Assembly (NCBI RefSeq): GCF_004327285.1 | Contig: NZ_QJUI01000003.1 | Coordinates: 248,001 to 312,000, forward strand | Source: Phytopseudomonas daroniae | GTDB lineage: Bacteria; Pseudomonadota; Gammaproteobacteria; Pseudomonadales; Pseudomonadaceae | Length of the DNA stretch: 64,000 bases | Direction of reading: 5' to 3' | In this document: piece by piece, positions 34,262-45,633 of the stretch | Layout of the letters: every line of letters starts with the position of its first letter | How positions within the stretch are numbered: the stretch's first letter is position 1 | Translations under genes and position numbers: made by a program | The notes under the pieces: generated by a model | The model's database searches: none | What the model was told of the DNA's origin: nothing | Seen by the model: only the letters and a program-made list of their open reading frames with translations

Positions 34262-34746
34262 GGGGTTTCTCCGTGCGGGGCGGCGGGGCGGCCAGCGGCG
34301 CGCAGGGCCGCGCGCATGATTTCGACATGGGTACCGCAGCGACACAGGTTCGCCGAGAGCTCGTTGCGCAGTTCTGCGTCGCTGGGATTGGGGTTGCGAT
34401 CGAGCAGGGCCTTGAGGGTCATGATCATGCCGTTGAGGCAATAGCCGCACTGCGCTGCCTGCTCGGTGATGAAGGCCTGCTGCACCGGATGGGGACGCTC
34501 GCGGCAGCCCAGGCCTTCCAGGGTGGTCACCGAGCGGCCTGCGGCACCGGCCACGGGGAACACGCAGGAGCGAGTGGCGCGACCACCGACGATGACCGTG
34601 CAGGCGCCGCATTCACCAAGGCCACAGCCGTACTTGGGGCCATTGAGGGCAAGGTCGTTGCGCAGGATGTACAGCAGCGGAGTCTGGGGTTCGGCGCTCA
34701 GTTGCACCGTTTTCCCGTTCACCTGCAGGGTCAGGTTCTTTTCCAT
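34252..34746 (-). CDS. nicA: nicotinate dehydrogenase subunit A (2x[2Fe-2S])
   Basis: A 164-residue ferredoxin-like subunit carrying two [2Fe-2S] clusters: the plant-type set CGLGECGACTVIVGG with TRSC, and the alpha-helical set AAQCGYCLNGMIMTLKALL with SANLCRCGTH. It relays electrons from the molybdenum site in NicB to the hemes. Translation is coupled to nicB by a 10-bp overlap. The two candidate NicS operators lie about 85 and 370 bp upstream. Confidence 0.95.
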   Translation of the reverse strand: MEKNLTLQVNGKTVQLSAEPQTPLLYILRNDLALNGPKYGCGLGECGACTVIVGGRATRSCVFPVAGAAGRSVTTLEGLGCRERPHPVQQAFITEQAAQCGYCLNGMIMTLKALLDRNPNPSDAELRNELSANLCRCGTHVEIMRAALRAAGRPAAPHGETPCA

Positions 34747-34830
34747 GGGATGCCTTGCTACGTCGTCGGCCCATGTCCCGTCGTTACCGTTGTACTCAGG
34801 GCAAGGGTTTTTTGTTCATTAAGTGCTTAC

Positions 34831-34852
34831 TACATGAAACTCTGATCATGTA
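34831..34852. promoter_or_regulatory. NicS operator candidate, nicA-proximal copy
   Basis: TACATGA-N8-TCATGTA, a perfect 7-bp inverted repeat with 8-bp spacer, 85 bp upstream of the nicA ATG. The dyad and position suit a TetR operator for NicS; binding is inferred. The site and the 20 bp after it are duplicated at 35113-35155. Confidence 0.6.
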
Positions 34853-34946
34853 GGCAAGGAACGGGCCAGCGGCGAGGCGGCAGAGGGAGATAATGGCCGG
34901 TGGGCGTTTACTCGTGTACGTCCGCAAGAAGGCGATAGCAGCCCTT

Positions 34947-35038
34947 CGTAGGGTGGACGACGCTTCACCTACGCGGCCCGACCCGTCCACCGCTCTGCAA
35001 TCGCAATGGTGGATGAAAAGAGCGTCATCCACCCTACG
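34947..35038. repeat. family B repeat (GTAGGGTGG type)
   Basis: Starts cgtagggtggacgacgcttc and ends gagcgtcatccaccctacg; this is the inverse orientation of the element at 7525-7616, sharing the internal ccgctctgcaatcgcaatgg. Confidence 0.8.
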
Positions 35039-35058
35039 TCCGCTATCGACTTGTAGGT

Positions 35059-35109
35059 CGTAGGATGGGTGAAACCCATCGGAAATTGATGGGTTTCACC
35101 CATCCTACG
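35059..35109. repeat. family B repeat (GTAGGATGGG type)
   Basis: cgtaggatgggtgaaaccca and tgggtttcacccatcctacg form an almost perfect hairpin around a short ggaaat loop. Nearly identical to 28868-28918. It lies directly against the second copy of the NicS-like dyad. Confidence 0.8.
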
Positions 35110-35112
35110 GGC

Positions 35113-35134
35113 TACATGAAACCCTGATCATGTA
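35113..35134. promoter_or_regulatory. NicS operator candidate, distal duplicate
   Basis: The same dyad, TACATGA-N8-TCATGTA, with one spacer change. Identity with the proximal copy runs 43 bp with three mismatches in total (through ...aacgggccagcggc) and then stops sharply, marking it as a duplication with the two family B elements between the copies. Confidence 0.55.
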
Positions 35135-35261
35135 GGTAAAGAACGGGCCAGCGGCATGACCTGGACGGACGAGCGGCAGAATGCGTGAAACCACGCCGCA
35201 TGGCATGGCACTGATCGATGGGGTTGGCTGCTGATACCGCGCCGCGGATTGGTGCGGGGAG

Positions 35262-35711
35262 TCAGTCGCTGCTGTCGTTCATCTTGCGCAGCAGGTAGAG
35301 GATGGCGATACGTTCGCCCGGGTTGAGGCTGCCCATGGTCAGCTCGCTGATCTGCTGGGCACAGGGAATCATCTCGGTCAGCAGGGTCTGGCCGGTGTCG
35401 GTGAGTTCGACGATGACCTTGCGACGGTCGTCCGGGTCTGGCGACAGGGCGACCAGATCACGAGCCTTGAGGCGCTCGACGATGCCGCGGATGGTGGCCT
35501 GATCGACGGCGGTGGCCTTGATCAGTTCGGCCTGAGAGCTGGGGCCGTGATCACGCAAGGCGCACAGGGTAACGAACTGGATGGAGGTGAGCTGTGCGTC
35601 GCAGGCGTTCTGCTGGAAGATCGCTGTATGGCGCTGGTAGGCCTTGCGCAGCAGATGGCCGATCTGCTCGGTCACCTGATAGCTGTCTGCTGGGAAATCG
35701 TCGGTCGACAT
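35262..35711 (-). CDS. nicR: MarR-family regulator NicR
   Basis: A 149-residue MarR protein with its winged helix at about residues 55-105 (SIQFVTLCALRDHGPSSQAE, KATAVDQATIRGIVERLKAR, SPDPDDRRKVIVELTDTG). In P. putida NicR represses nicCDEFTP and nicXR until 6-hydroxynicotinate is present. It follows nicX on the same strand by 88 bp, as in the known nicXR unit. ATG 35709-35711 (MSTDDFPAD) is chosen; the open frame upstream is a shadow of nicX. Confidence 0.88.
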   Translation of the reverse strand: MSTDDFPADSYQVTEQIGHLLRKAYQRHTAIFQQNACDAQLTSIQFVTLCALRDHGPSSQAELIKATAVDQATIRGIVERLKARDLVALSPDPDDRRKVIVELTDTGQTLLTEMIPCAQQISELTMGSLNPGERIAILYLLRKMNDSSD

Positions 35712-35799
35712 GAGAGGGGTTCGGTTCGAGGCGCAAGGTGCCGAGTATAACCGCGTAGCGTTGTTACCGGGGAGCGGCTCCCGCCGCCCCCGAAACGGA

Positions 35800-36852
35800 T
35801 CAATGGGCTCTGGAGGCTTCGGGATACACCACGTCGCCGGCCAGCACCACGGCCCGGTCATCCAGGTAGATGTCGCAGTTGCGCAGCGGGATGTCCAGGT
35901 GGCACGGCGTCTTGCGGGTGCCGCCCACTTCGGTGTTCGGGCCGGTGGAGAACAGGAAGTTGCCGTAGAAGGCGCGAGCGTCCATGCACATGCCGTCGTT
36001 GCGATCATGCAGGCCCATGGCCGTCCACTGGGCGCGGGGCTGGAGGCCCCAGCCGATGTGGGAAATACCGTAGACCTCGGGATCCTTGAAGTACTTCAGG
36101 TAGTCGCGCAGGTACTCGGCTTCGAAACCGCCGTGGATGCCGGTGATGAAGCCCTTGTCGATTTCCAGGGTGATGCGCTCGCGGCAGTAGTTCTTGAACG
36201 GCAGGAGGATGTCGCCGACGTCGAGCACCAGGGTGCCCTGGGCGCTTTCCTCGTTCGGCCAACTGAACAGGAAACCGCTGGGCCAGTGATCCCAGCGCCC
36301 TGGTTCGTCGGCGAAGCCGTATTCGGTGACAGCCGGGTACTGTCCCAGATCGGCATGGAAGTCGCTGCCGGCAGCGGATTTCACATGCAGGCTGCGAGCC
36401 TGCTTGAGCAGGGTTTCGCTGGCCAATACGCGGCGCTTGTCCTCCTCACTGGGCAGCATGCGTGCCAGCACTTCGGGTGGCTCCACCGCCAGCAGGATGC
36501 GGGTGCCGGTCTTGAGTATCTGCTCCTGCTCCGGCGAGTGCAGAAGCATCATGGTATCGACGACCAGGTCGGCGGCCTCCAGGGCGCGCTGTGCGGCCAG
36601 ATTGCCGGTCAGTGCGGTATCGCCGCAGTAGGCCGTCATGTCGTTGCCCATCGCTCGCGGATGGTTGAAGGACGGCAGTTCCACCGCATACACCTTGGCC
36701 TTCAGGCGCTGCGCGGCATCCATGGCGGCGCGCACGGTTCGCGGGTTCGAGTAATGGCTCTTGAGAATGGCGACGCTCTGGGTCGCGTCGACCCTGGACA
36801 GGGTCAGCACCTGTTCGAACATCTGGGTCAGTTCGCTATCGCTTACCGGCAT
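35800..36852 (-). CDS. nicX: 2,5-dihydroxypyridine 5,6-dioxygenase NicX
   Basis: A 350-residue extradiol-like, non-heme iron(II) ring-cleaving dioxygenase converting 2,5-dihydroxypyridine plus O2 to N-formylmaleamate. The iron ligands known for P. putida NicX (H265, H318, D320) are at identical positions: YGISHIGWG (H265) and TPCHLDIPLRN (H318, D320). The fold resembles leucine aminopeptidase AmpS. Expressed with nicR, divergent from nicC; the shared 313-bp region holds two NicR-like boxes. Confidence 0.95.
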   Translation of the reverse strand: MPVSDSELTQMFEQVLTLSRVDATQSVAILKSHYSNPRTVRAAMDAAQRLKAKVYAVELPSFNHPRAMGNDMTAYCGDTALTGNLAAQRALEAADLVVDTMMLLHSPEQEQILKTGTRILLAVEPPEVLARMLPSEEDKRRVLASETLLKQARSLHVKSAAGSDFHADLGQYPAVTEYGFADEPGRWDHWPSGFLFSWPNEESAQGTLVLDVGDILLPFKNYCRERITLEIDKGFITGIHGGFEAEYLRDYLKYFKDPEVYGISHIGWGLQPRAQWTAMGLHDRNDGMCMDARAFYGNFLFSTGPNTEVGGTRKTPCHLDIPLRNCDIYLDDRAVVLAGDVVYPEASRAH

Positions 36853-36923
36853 GACATGCCTCCTGGTGGATGTGAATAGGTTGCACCGGGTTGGTGCCTT
36901 GCGCTGCTTTTCGGTGCGTATTT

Positions 36924-36940
36924 ATAGAGCATGCACTCTA
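36924..36940 (+). promoter_or_regulatory. NicR operator candidate near nicX
   Basis: ATAGAGCATGCACTCTA: inverted arms ATAGAG and CTCTAT around CATGCA, 72 bp upstream of the nicX start. It shares 14 of 17 bases with the box before nicC. Confidence 0.6.
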
Positions 36941-37024
36941 TTTGTCTAGATCAAACACCAAGCTAAAGCAGTTGGCAAGGTTCTTGGTGTTGCGTTACCT
37001 ATCTACACATTTACTGATCTGTGA

Positions 37025-39134
<2,110 letters not shown>

Positions 39135-39138
<4 letters not shown>

Positions 39139-39887
39139 ACAGGCTCTACCGTATCGGCCAGATCGTGCCGAGCTCCAATACCACCATGGAAACCGAAATT
39201 CCGGCGATGCTGCTGGCGCGCCAGGCCATTCGCCCGGAACGCTTCACCTTTCACTCGGCGCGCATGCGCATGAAACAGGTGAAGAAGGAAGAGCTGGCGG
39301 CCATGGATGCCGAGTCGGATCGCTGCGCGCTGGAGCTGTCCGACGCCAGGGTCGATGTGCTGGGCTACGCCTGCCTGGTGGCGATCATGGCCATGGGGCT
39401 GGGCTATCACCGCCAGTCCGAGCGGCGTCTGCGCCAGGTAACGGCCGACAACGATGCCAACTCGCCGGTCGTCACCAGCGCCGGCGCCCTGGTCGAAGCG
39501 CTCAAAGTCATGCAGGCCAGGCGTATCGCCATCGTCGCGCCGTACATGAAGCCGCTCACTGAACTGGTGGTCGACTACATCCGCGAGGAAGGCTTCGAGG
39601 TGGTCGACTGGCGTGCCCTGGAAATCCCCGACAACCTCGATGTGGCCCGCCATGATCCGGCTAACCTGCCCGGTATCGTCGCCGGCATGAACCTGGAGGG
39701 GGTCGACGTGGTGGTGCTCTCCGCCTGTGTGCAGATGCCCTCGCTCGCGGCAGTCGCCAAGGTCGAGGCGCAAACCGGCAAGCCAGTGGTGACCGCGGCC
39801 ATCGCCACCACCTACGCCCTGCTCAAGGCGCTGGATCTGGAGCCGGTGGTGCCGGGTGCTGGCGCGCTGTTGTCCGGCGCTTATTGA
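39135..39887 (+). CDS. nicE: maleate cis-trans isomerase NicE
   Basis: A 250-residue Asp/Glu racemase-superfamily isomerase converting maleate to fumarate. The two catalytic cysteines are Cys80 (VLGYACLVAIM) and Cys198 (VVLSACVQMPS). IGQIVPSSNTTMETEIPAML at the start and VVTSAGALVEALKVMQARRI are typical. ATG 39135 overlaps the nicD stop as ATGA. Confidence 0.93.
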
Positions 39888-39897
39888 GGAGATGGCC

Positions 39898-40536
39898 ATG
39901 CAGGAGCAAAGCCTGAGCGACAACTACCAGGGCGTATGGGGGCAGCGCATCGGTTTCGGCAGCCGTCCCGCCCTGCTGATGATCGACTTCATGCAGGCCT
40001 ACACCACACCGGGCGCTCCTTTGTATGCGCCAGGCGTGGTCGAGGCGGTGGAGCGGGCCGACATGTTGTTGGCTCATGCACGGCGTGCCGGTATTGCATT
40101 GGTGCACAGCAATATCCGCTACCGAGCCGACGACTGCGCCGATGGCGGCATGTGGGTGCGCAAGGCGCCGGTGATGAAGGCCATGGTCGAGGGCAACCCG
40201 TTGGCCGAGTTCTGTCCGCAGGTGGCGCCGCAACCAGGCGAGCAGGTACTGACCAAGCAGTACGCCAGTGTGTTCTTCGGCACGAGTCTGGCTTCTCAGT
40301 TGCACGCGCAGGGTATCGACACCCTGCTGCTGGCAGGTTGTTCGACCAGCGGCTGCATCCGCGCCAGCGCGGTGGACGGCGTGCAGCATGGCTTTCGCAC
40401 CATCGTCGTGCGCGAGTGCGTAGGCGATCGGCATCAGGCGCCGCATGAGGCCAACCTATTCGATATCGACAGCAAGTACGGCGATGTGGTCGGGCTGCAG
40501 GAGGCTCTTGCTTACCTCGATCAACTGTCTGCGTGA
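39898..40536 (+). CDS. nicF: maleamate amidohydrolase NicF
   Basis: A 212-residue isochorismatase-like cysteine hydrolase that deaminates maleamate to maleate and ammonia. The catalytic Asp is in ALLMIDFMQAY, Lys in VLTKQYASVFFGT, and Cys in LLAGCSTSGCIRASAVDG. I chose ATG 39898 because GAGGAG lies 6 nt upstream; ATG 39892 would overlap that site. Follows nicE by 10 bp. Confidence 0.92.
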   Translation: MQEQSLSDNYQGVWGQRIGFGSRPALLMIDFMQAYTTPGAPLYAPGVVEAVERADMLLAHARRAGIALVHSNIRYRADDCADGGMWVRKAPVMKAMVEGNPLAEFCPQVAPQPGEQVLTKQYASVFFGTSLASQLHAQGIDTLLLAGCSTSGCIRASAVDGVQHGFRTIVVRECVGDRHQAPHEANLFDIDSKYGDVVGLQEALAYLDQLSA

Positions 40537-40718
40537 ATACCCAATAAGGAATCTGCGGTACGCCGCTTTTTCCACTGGTCATCCGTGTGCAGGATGGCCG
40601 CCGCGCCCATGGTGTGGCACTGACGCTGCCTTGGAAGGTCATCAGTTGATGGCGCCTGGGTGCGTCTACGACTGCTGGCTTCAAAAACAATCACAAGTCA
40701 CCGCCAGGAGACAACGCA

Positions 40719-42035
40719 ATGTCCTACGTACCCACCACCAGCACGGCCCTGGGCAGTGCTACCGACAGCTCTCGCGAGCTGTACCGCAAAGTGACCTGGA
40801 GGCTGATCCCCTTCCTGTGTTTCTGCTATCTCGCTGCTTATCTGGATCGCATCAACGTCGGTTTCGCCAAGTTGCAGATGCTTGGAGATCTGCAGTTCAG
40901 CGAGGCCGCTTACGGGCTTGGTGCCGGTCTGTTCTTCGTCGGTTATATCCTCTTCGAGGTACCCAGCAACCTGATCCTGGAAAAGGTCGGTGCCAAGGTC
41001 TGGATCGCCCGGATCATGATCACCTGGGGCTTGCTGTCGGCCTGCACCATGTTCGTCACCACCACCACCCAGTTCTACATCATCCGCTTTCTGCTGGGGG
41101 CCGCGGAAGCCGGATTCCTGCCGGGGGTGCTGTACTACCTGACGACCTGGTACCCGACTTACCGGCGTGGCCGAATCATTGCGCTGTTCATGATCGGCCT
41201 GCCGCTTTCCAGCGTCATCGGCGGGCCGCTTTCCGGCTGGATCATGAACCACTTCGATCAGGTGCACGGTCTGCGCGGCTGGCAGTGGCTGTTCCTGCTG
41301 GAGGCCATTCCCAGCGTACTGTTGGGTATCCTGACCTTCTGGGCGTTGCCCAATCACTTCAATCAGGCCAAGTGGCTCAATGCCGATGAAAAAGCGCAGC
41401 TGGCCAGCGACCTGGCAGCCGACGATGCGGAAGGCAAGAGCAGCAAGCACAGCTTCCGTGACGGCTTCTTCAACCTCAAGGTGTGGATGCTCGGTGGCAT
41501 CGACTTTTCCATCCTGCTCAGTGCGTACGCGATGGGCTTCTGGATGCCGACCTTCATCCGCAATACCGGTGTCATCGATACCTTCCATATCGGTTTGCTG
41601 ACGGCGATACCAAGCCTTGCCGCACTGGCTGGCATGCTGTTGATAGGCGCCAGTTCCGATCGCCATCGCGAACGCCGCTGGCACATCATCGTGCCGTTCA
41701 TCATCGGCGCCATCGCCATGGCCAGCAGCACCATTTTCAGTCACAACCTGGTGATGACGGTAACCCTGTTCGCCATTGCCTCGGCAGCGATCATCGGTGC
41801 TGTGCCGGTGTTCTTCAGCCTGCCGGCGACCTTTCTCAAGGGCACGGCGGCGGCCACCGGTTTCGCCCTGGCCTGCTCGCTGGCCAATATCGCCGGTCTG
41901 GTGAGCAACTCGCTGATGGGCCTGGTCACCGACCTGACCGGTACCAGCCACGCAGCACTGTGGTTCTTCGCCGGCTGCCTGCTGCTCAGCTGTTTCCTGG
42001 TGATTGCGCTGCCGGCCAGGCTGGTTAACCGCTAA
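40719..42035 (+). CDS. nicT: MFS transporter NicT (nicotinate/6-hydroxynicotinate uptake)
   Basis: A 438-residue, 12-helix MFS carrier of the anion:cation symporter (ACS) family. Features: the first-helix block LIPFLCFCYLAAYLDRINVG, GAGLFFVGYILFEVPSNLIL, the RFLLGAAEAGFLPGVLYYL segment and PLSGWIMNHFDQVHGLRGWQ. In P. putida NicT sits in nicCDEFTP and is presumed to import a pathway substrate. CAGGAG precedes the ATG; 182 bp after nicF, a gap without a gene or clear terminator. Confidence 0.88.
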   Translation: MSYVPTTSTALGSATDSSRELYRKVTWRLIPFLCFCYLAAYLDRINVGFAKLQMLGDLQFSEAAYGLGAGLFFVGYILFEVPSNLILEKVGAKVWIARIMITWGLLSACTMFVTTTTQFYIIRFLLGAAEAGFLPGVLYYLTTWYPTYRRGRIIALFMIGLPLSSVIGGPLSGWIMNHFDQVHGLRGWQWLFLLEAIPSVLLGILTFWALPNHFNQAKWLNADEKAQLASDLAADDAEGKSSKHSFRDGFFNLKVWMLGGIDFSILLSAYAMGFWMPTFIRNTGVIDTFHIGLLTAIPSLAALAGMLLIGASSDRHRERRWHIIVPFIIGAIAMASSTIFSHNLVMTVTLFAIASAAIIGAVPVFFSLPATFLKGTAAATGFALACSLANIAGLVSNSLMGLVTDLTGTSHAALWFFAGCLLLSCFLVIALPARLVNR

Positions 42036-42177
42036 GAGCTTGTTCACGATCTGCTGCGCGTCGGCCCTGCTGCGTTAAAAACAGGCTCGGAATGCTCATT
42101 TACAGCTCGTAAACTCCGCTTCCTCGCCTGTTTTTGCCTTGCATGGCTCTAGCTCGCGAGATCGTGAACAGGCTCTA
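42036..42177. repeat. family A repeat between nicT and nicP (best-preserved copy)
   Basis: Starts gagcttgttcacgatctgct and ends gagatcgtgaacaggctc; the terminal inverted repeat is ~17 bp. Inside are gaatgctcatttacagctcg, aactccgcttcctcgcctgt and ttgccttgcatggctctagc. The copy at 48810-48950 is nearly identical. It begins right after the nicT stop codon. Confidence 0.92.
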
Positions 42178-42306
42178 AGCCCGCAGCACTCCTGGTTTAC
42201 CGCAGCGCGTCGCGAGACGTGCTGCGGAATTTCCCCCCTTTTTTGCATTCACTCGCGCTGCCAAAGGCTGTGCGTGGTGACGTGCACGCTTTTTCTGGAG
42301 TCGATC

Positions 42307-43572
42307 ATGAGTCGTCTGCATCGTGTTTTCGCCGGTTGTCTGGCCGGTGGCCTGAGTGTCGCCGTCCAGGCCGAAGAGGCCGGTTTCATCGAGGGTTCCC
42401 ATGCCGATCTGCAACTGCGCAATTATTTCTTCAGTCGCGACTACTCCGGCATCGTTGGCAGCAATCCTCAGTCGAGAACCCAGGAATGGGCTCAGGGTTT
42501 CATCTTCGATTTTCGCTCGGGTTATACCCAGGGCCCGGTAGGTTTTGGCGTGGATGTGCTGGGCCTGTACGGCATCAAGCTCGACAGTGGTCGTGGCCAT
42601 ACCAGCAGCGGGTTGCTGCCGGTGCACGACGGTCGGGCTGCCGACGAGTACGGGCGCCTGGGGGCCGCGCTGAAGGCCAGGGTGTCGCGCACCGAGCTGA
42701 AGGTCGGTGAACTGCGCCCGCACCTGCCGGTGCTGTTTCACAGCGATCTGCGCTTGCTGCCGCCGACCTATCAGGGGGCGGCGCTGGTATCCAACGAGAT
42801 TCAGGGGCTGATGCTGCAGGCCGGGCAAATGCGCTCCACCAGCCTGCGCGATTCCACCGATCGCCAGGCGATGTACGGGCTGATCAACGATCCGGTTAAC
42901 CCGGCGCGCATCGCCCGCTTCACCAGCGACCGTTTCAATTACCTCGGCGCCGACTACGCCTTCAACGCCAACCGCACCAGTGTCGGCCTGTGGCAGGCGC
43001 AGTTGCAGGACATCTACCAGCAGCGCTTCTACAGCTTCAAGCATGCCGAGCCGATTGGCGACTGGACACTGGGGCTGAACGCCGGCTACTTCGACAGCCG
43101 CGACGAAGGGCGCAGCATCGCCGGCAAGTTGGACAACCAGGCCACCTTCGCCCTGTTCTCGGCCCGGCACGGCGGCCATACCTTCTACCTGGGGTACCAG
43201 CGCATCGACGGTGACGATGGCTTCATTCAGGTCGGAGCCAATACCAATCCCATGGGCAATACCTTGCCCACCTATGAGTTCGCCGCCCCTGGCGAACGTT
43301 CCTGGCAGGTGCGTCACGACTACGATTTTGCGGTACTCGGCATCCCTGGTTTGACCAGTACTCTGCGTTACGTCAGCGGCGATAACGTGCGTACCGGGCA
43401 GGGGTACGAAGGCAAGGACTGGGAGCGTGATCTGGATCTGGCCTACGTTGTGCAGAGTGGTCTGCTCAAAGGAGTCGGGCTGCGCTGGCGCAATGTCACG
43501 GCCCGTTCCAACTACCGAACCGACATCGACGAAAACCGCCTGATACTCAGCTATACGCTGAGTCTGTTCTAG
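42307..43572 (+). CDS. nicP: OprD-family outer-membrane porin NicP
   Basis: A 421-residue porin. A Sec signal ([16 protein letters not shown]) is followed by the usual OprD start [20 protein letters not shown], then [73 protein letters not shown] and the terminal beta-strand [13 protein letters not shown] with C-terminal phenylalanine. It should be the entry channel for nicotinate. It is 129 bp past the family A repeat. Confidence 0.9.
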   Translation: MSRLHRVFAGCLAGGLSVAVQAEEAGFIEGSHADLQLRNYFFSRDYSGIVGSNPQSRTQEWAQGFIFDFRSGYTQGPVGFGVDVLGLYGIKLDSGRGHTSSGLLPVHDGRAADEYGRLGAALKARVSRTELKVGELRPHLPVLFHSDLRLLPPTYQGAALVSNEIQGLMLQAGQMRSTSLRDSTDRQAMYGLINDPVNPARIARFTSDRFNYLGADYAFNANRTSVGLWQAQLQDIYQQRFYSFKHAEPIGDWTLGLNAGYFDSRDEGRSIAGKLDNQATFALFSARHGGHTFYLGYQRIDGDDGFIQVGANTNPMGNTLPTYEFAAPGERSWQVRHDYDFAVLGIPGLTSTLRYVSGDNVRTGQGYEGKDWERDLDLAYVVQSGLLKGVGLRWRNVTARSNYRTDIDENRLILSYTLSLF

Positions 43573-43628
43573 TCGAGGCTCGCCCTGCCAGGCTATCGGC
43601 AGGGCGGGGGCACCAGGGGAAAGTACCC

Positions 43629-44804
43629 ATGACGGATATACAGGCACTACTGGCAGCCTGCGCACAGGTCGAACAGGAGCAGGACGAGGCCGTACTGGCC
43701 ACCGTGGTCAAGGTGCAAGGCTCGGCCTACCGACGGCCCGGCGCAAGGATGCTCATCTCCTCGCTGGGCACTACCGAAGGCACCATCAGTGGCGGCTGCC
43801 TGGAGTCGGCCGTGGCGAAAAAGGCCTGGTGGCTGACCGAGCGCGGGCAGCCGGTGCTGCAGCGTTACAGCAGCACCGCCGGCGAGGACGAGGACGACGG
43901 GCTGTTCGGTCTGGGCTGCAATGGCACCCTGTACCTGCTGCTGGAGCGGCACAGCCGTACCCTGCCGGCGCCCGCCATCGAGCTGTTACGCGAGGTCGTG
44001 GCCCAAGGCGAGCCCGGAGCCATGGCGCGAGTCATCGGCTGTCCCGCGAGGAGCGGCGTGCGGCTGGGGCAGTATCTGAGTTGCGCGCCTGGCCGGCATT
44101 GGCGCAGCGACTTGCCGGATGGCGTGGCCGCGCTGCTGCGCGCCGACCTGCAGCGCACTCTGGACGACCGCCGCAGCGCGTTGTGCCGCTATCCGCTGGC
44201 CGACGGGGAGCTCGAGGTGTTCTGCGAGTACCTGGCGCCGCCGCGCCGGCTGCTGGTGTTCGGCGGCGGCCACGATGCCCAGCCGTTGGTGGAGATGGCG
44301 CGGCTGATGGGCTGGCAGGTCACGCTGATCGACAGCCGGCGCCACTACGCTCGCCACGAGCGTTTTCCCGGGGCGCACGCGGTGCGCTGCATCGAACTCG
44401 ACGAGCCGCTCGACTGGTCGGCCCTGGCCGACGGCGCGGCGGTGCTGATCATGAGCCACAGCTACCGCCAGGATCGCCACTGGCTGAAGGCGATGCTCGA
44501 CTGTCGCCCCTTCTACCTCGGCCAGTTGGGCCCGCGCAGCCGAACCGAGCGGCTGCTGGCCGAGGTGTGCGACCAGGGGGCGCCGCAGCCCGGCCTGGCG
44601 GTGCTGCACTATCCCATGGGCCTGGACATCGGTGGCGACACGCCGCAGAACGTGGCCCTCGCCGTGTTGGCGGAAATCGCCGCAGTGGGCAACGGACGCC
44701 AGGGCGGCCTGCTCAGCGGGCGTAGCGGCAGCATTCATGAGCGGGAAGCCGAGCATGGCGCCTGTGCCGTCGCCATGCGCGCGCAGCGACGGGCCAGCCG
44801 TTGA
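43629..44804 (+). CDS. XdhC/CoxI-family molybdoenzyme maturation protein (nic-linked)
   Basis: A 391-residue XdhC-type chaperone that inserts the sulfurated molybdenum cofactor into the partner enzyme. N-terminal XdhC/CoxI region: AVLATVVKVQGSAYRRPGAR, GTISGGCLESAVAKKAWWLT, LFGLGCNGTLYLLLERH. C-terminal Rossmann part: RRLLVFGGGHDAQPLVEMAR, MGWQVTLIDSRRHYARHERF, FYLGQLGPRSRTERLL. Lying just after nicP it presumably serves NicAB. A second XdhC homologue at 51224 belongs to the aldehyde oxidoreductase cluster. Confidence 0.85.
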   Translation: MTDIQALLAACAQVEQEQDEAVLATVVKVQGSAYRRPGARMLISSLGTTEGTISGGCLESAVAKKAWWLTERGQPVLQRYSSTAGEDEDDGLFGLGCNGTLYLLLERHSRTLPAPAIELLREVVAQGEPGAMARVIGCPARSGVRLGQYLSCAPGRHWRSDLPDGVAALLRADLQRTLDDRRSALCRYPLADGELEVFCEYLAPPRRLLVFGGGHDAQPLVEMARLMGWQVTLIDSRRHYARHERFPGAHAVRCIELDEPLDWSALADGAAVLIMSHSYRQDRHWLKAMLDCRPFYLGQLGPRSRTERLLAEVCDQGAPQPGLAVLHYPMGLDIGGDTPQNVALAVLAEIAAVGNGRQGGLLSGRSGSIHEREAEHGACAVAMRAQRRASR

Positions 44805-44995
44805 GTGGCGTGGCCGCGTTGCTGCTGGTGGCCACGCTGGATCTGGCCGGCGAAGCGTTCGACGAACTCTGGGGGGTGCACGACGCCGACCTGCTCCGGG
44901 GATGACCGCGTGCATGAAGTGTTCGCAGGCATGGTGCTGCGTCGTATCCGGGTGCACTATCAGCGGATGGGGTCGGTACAGCGGAGGAGATGATG

Positions 44996-45400
44996 ATGCT
45001 CGGTATCCACAGTGGCGGCTGCCAGTGCGGTGCACTGCGTTATCAGTTTCAGGCACCGCTGACCGATATCGCCCATTGCCACTGCTCGATCTGTCGGCGC
45101 AGCACCGGCGGCATTCTGGTGACCTGGATCACCGTCCCGCTGGCGCGCTTTGTCTGGCTAAAGGGCGAGCCCGCCCGCTACGCTTCATCGCCAAGCTGCA
45201 CACGGTATTTCTGCCCGACGTGCGGCGCTCATCTGGCCCTGTTCACTGCGCTGAGCCCGCAGTCGCTGGATGTCACCATCGCGACGCTGGATCACCCTGA
45301 ACAGGCGCCGGCGGATCGGCATATCTGGACGCAGAGCCGACTGCCCTGGCTGCAGGTGGACACTCACTTGCCGGAAGAAGACCAGGAGTGCATCGAGTGA
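44996..45400 (+). CDS. GFA-family protein (CENP-V/GFA zinc-binding)
   Basis: A 134-residue protein with the Gfa zinc-binding cysteines: GGCQCGALRYQFQ, AHCHCSICRRSTGG and RYFCPTCGAHLALF. The family includes glutathione-dependent formaldehyde-activating enzyme; function here unknown. AGGAG is 6 nt before ATG 44996, which I prefer over two ATGs just upstream. 190 bp after xdhC without a gene in the gap. Confidence 0.85.
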   Translation: MLGIHSGGCQCGALRYQFQAPLTDIAHCHCSICRRSTGGILVTWITVPLARFVWLKGEPARYASSPSCTRYFCPTCGAHLALFTALSPQSLDVTIATLDHPEQAPADRHIWTQSRLPWLQVDTHLPEEDQECIE

Positions 45401-45633
45401 GCGTGCCGCATGTAAAGGCGCCTCCTGATGTTCAGCGTGAAGCCCTGGAATCCACCGGCGACATGACGCCCAGGAGATGATCGACAACCTGTAGAAAGGC
45501 TCGGAGCTTGCCGCGTACCAGCCGACGCTGGCGAACCACTTCCGTCAATCGAAATGACGTGGATATTTATGAAATCTTGCCCTTGGCTGTCGGTCAGAGC
45601 CTGACTCCCACCGCTACTGCCCGGATCCAAGCG

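Larger units (their letters stand above)
34747..35261. other. nicA-nicR intergenic region with nested repeats
   Basis: No gene is visible in these 515 bp. From left to right: the nicA leader, the first dyad copy, a family B element, a GGATGGG-type family B element, the second dyad copy, and about 100 bp before the nicR stop (35262) without further recognisable signals. Both nicA and nicR are on the minus strand, but the gap suggests nicA has its own promoter. Confidence 0.7.

Noticed and set aside
44805..44990. short frame after the XdhC gene
   Set aside because: The peptide fragments (for example HEVFAGMVLRRIRVHYQRMG) look partly coding, but there is no start, no motif and a stop within 60 codons in each frame.
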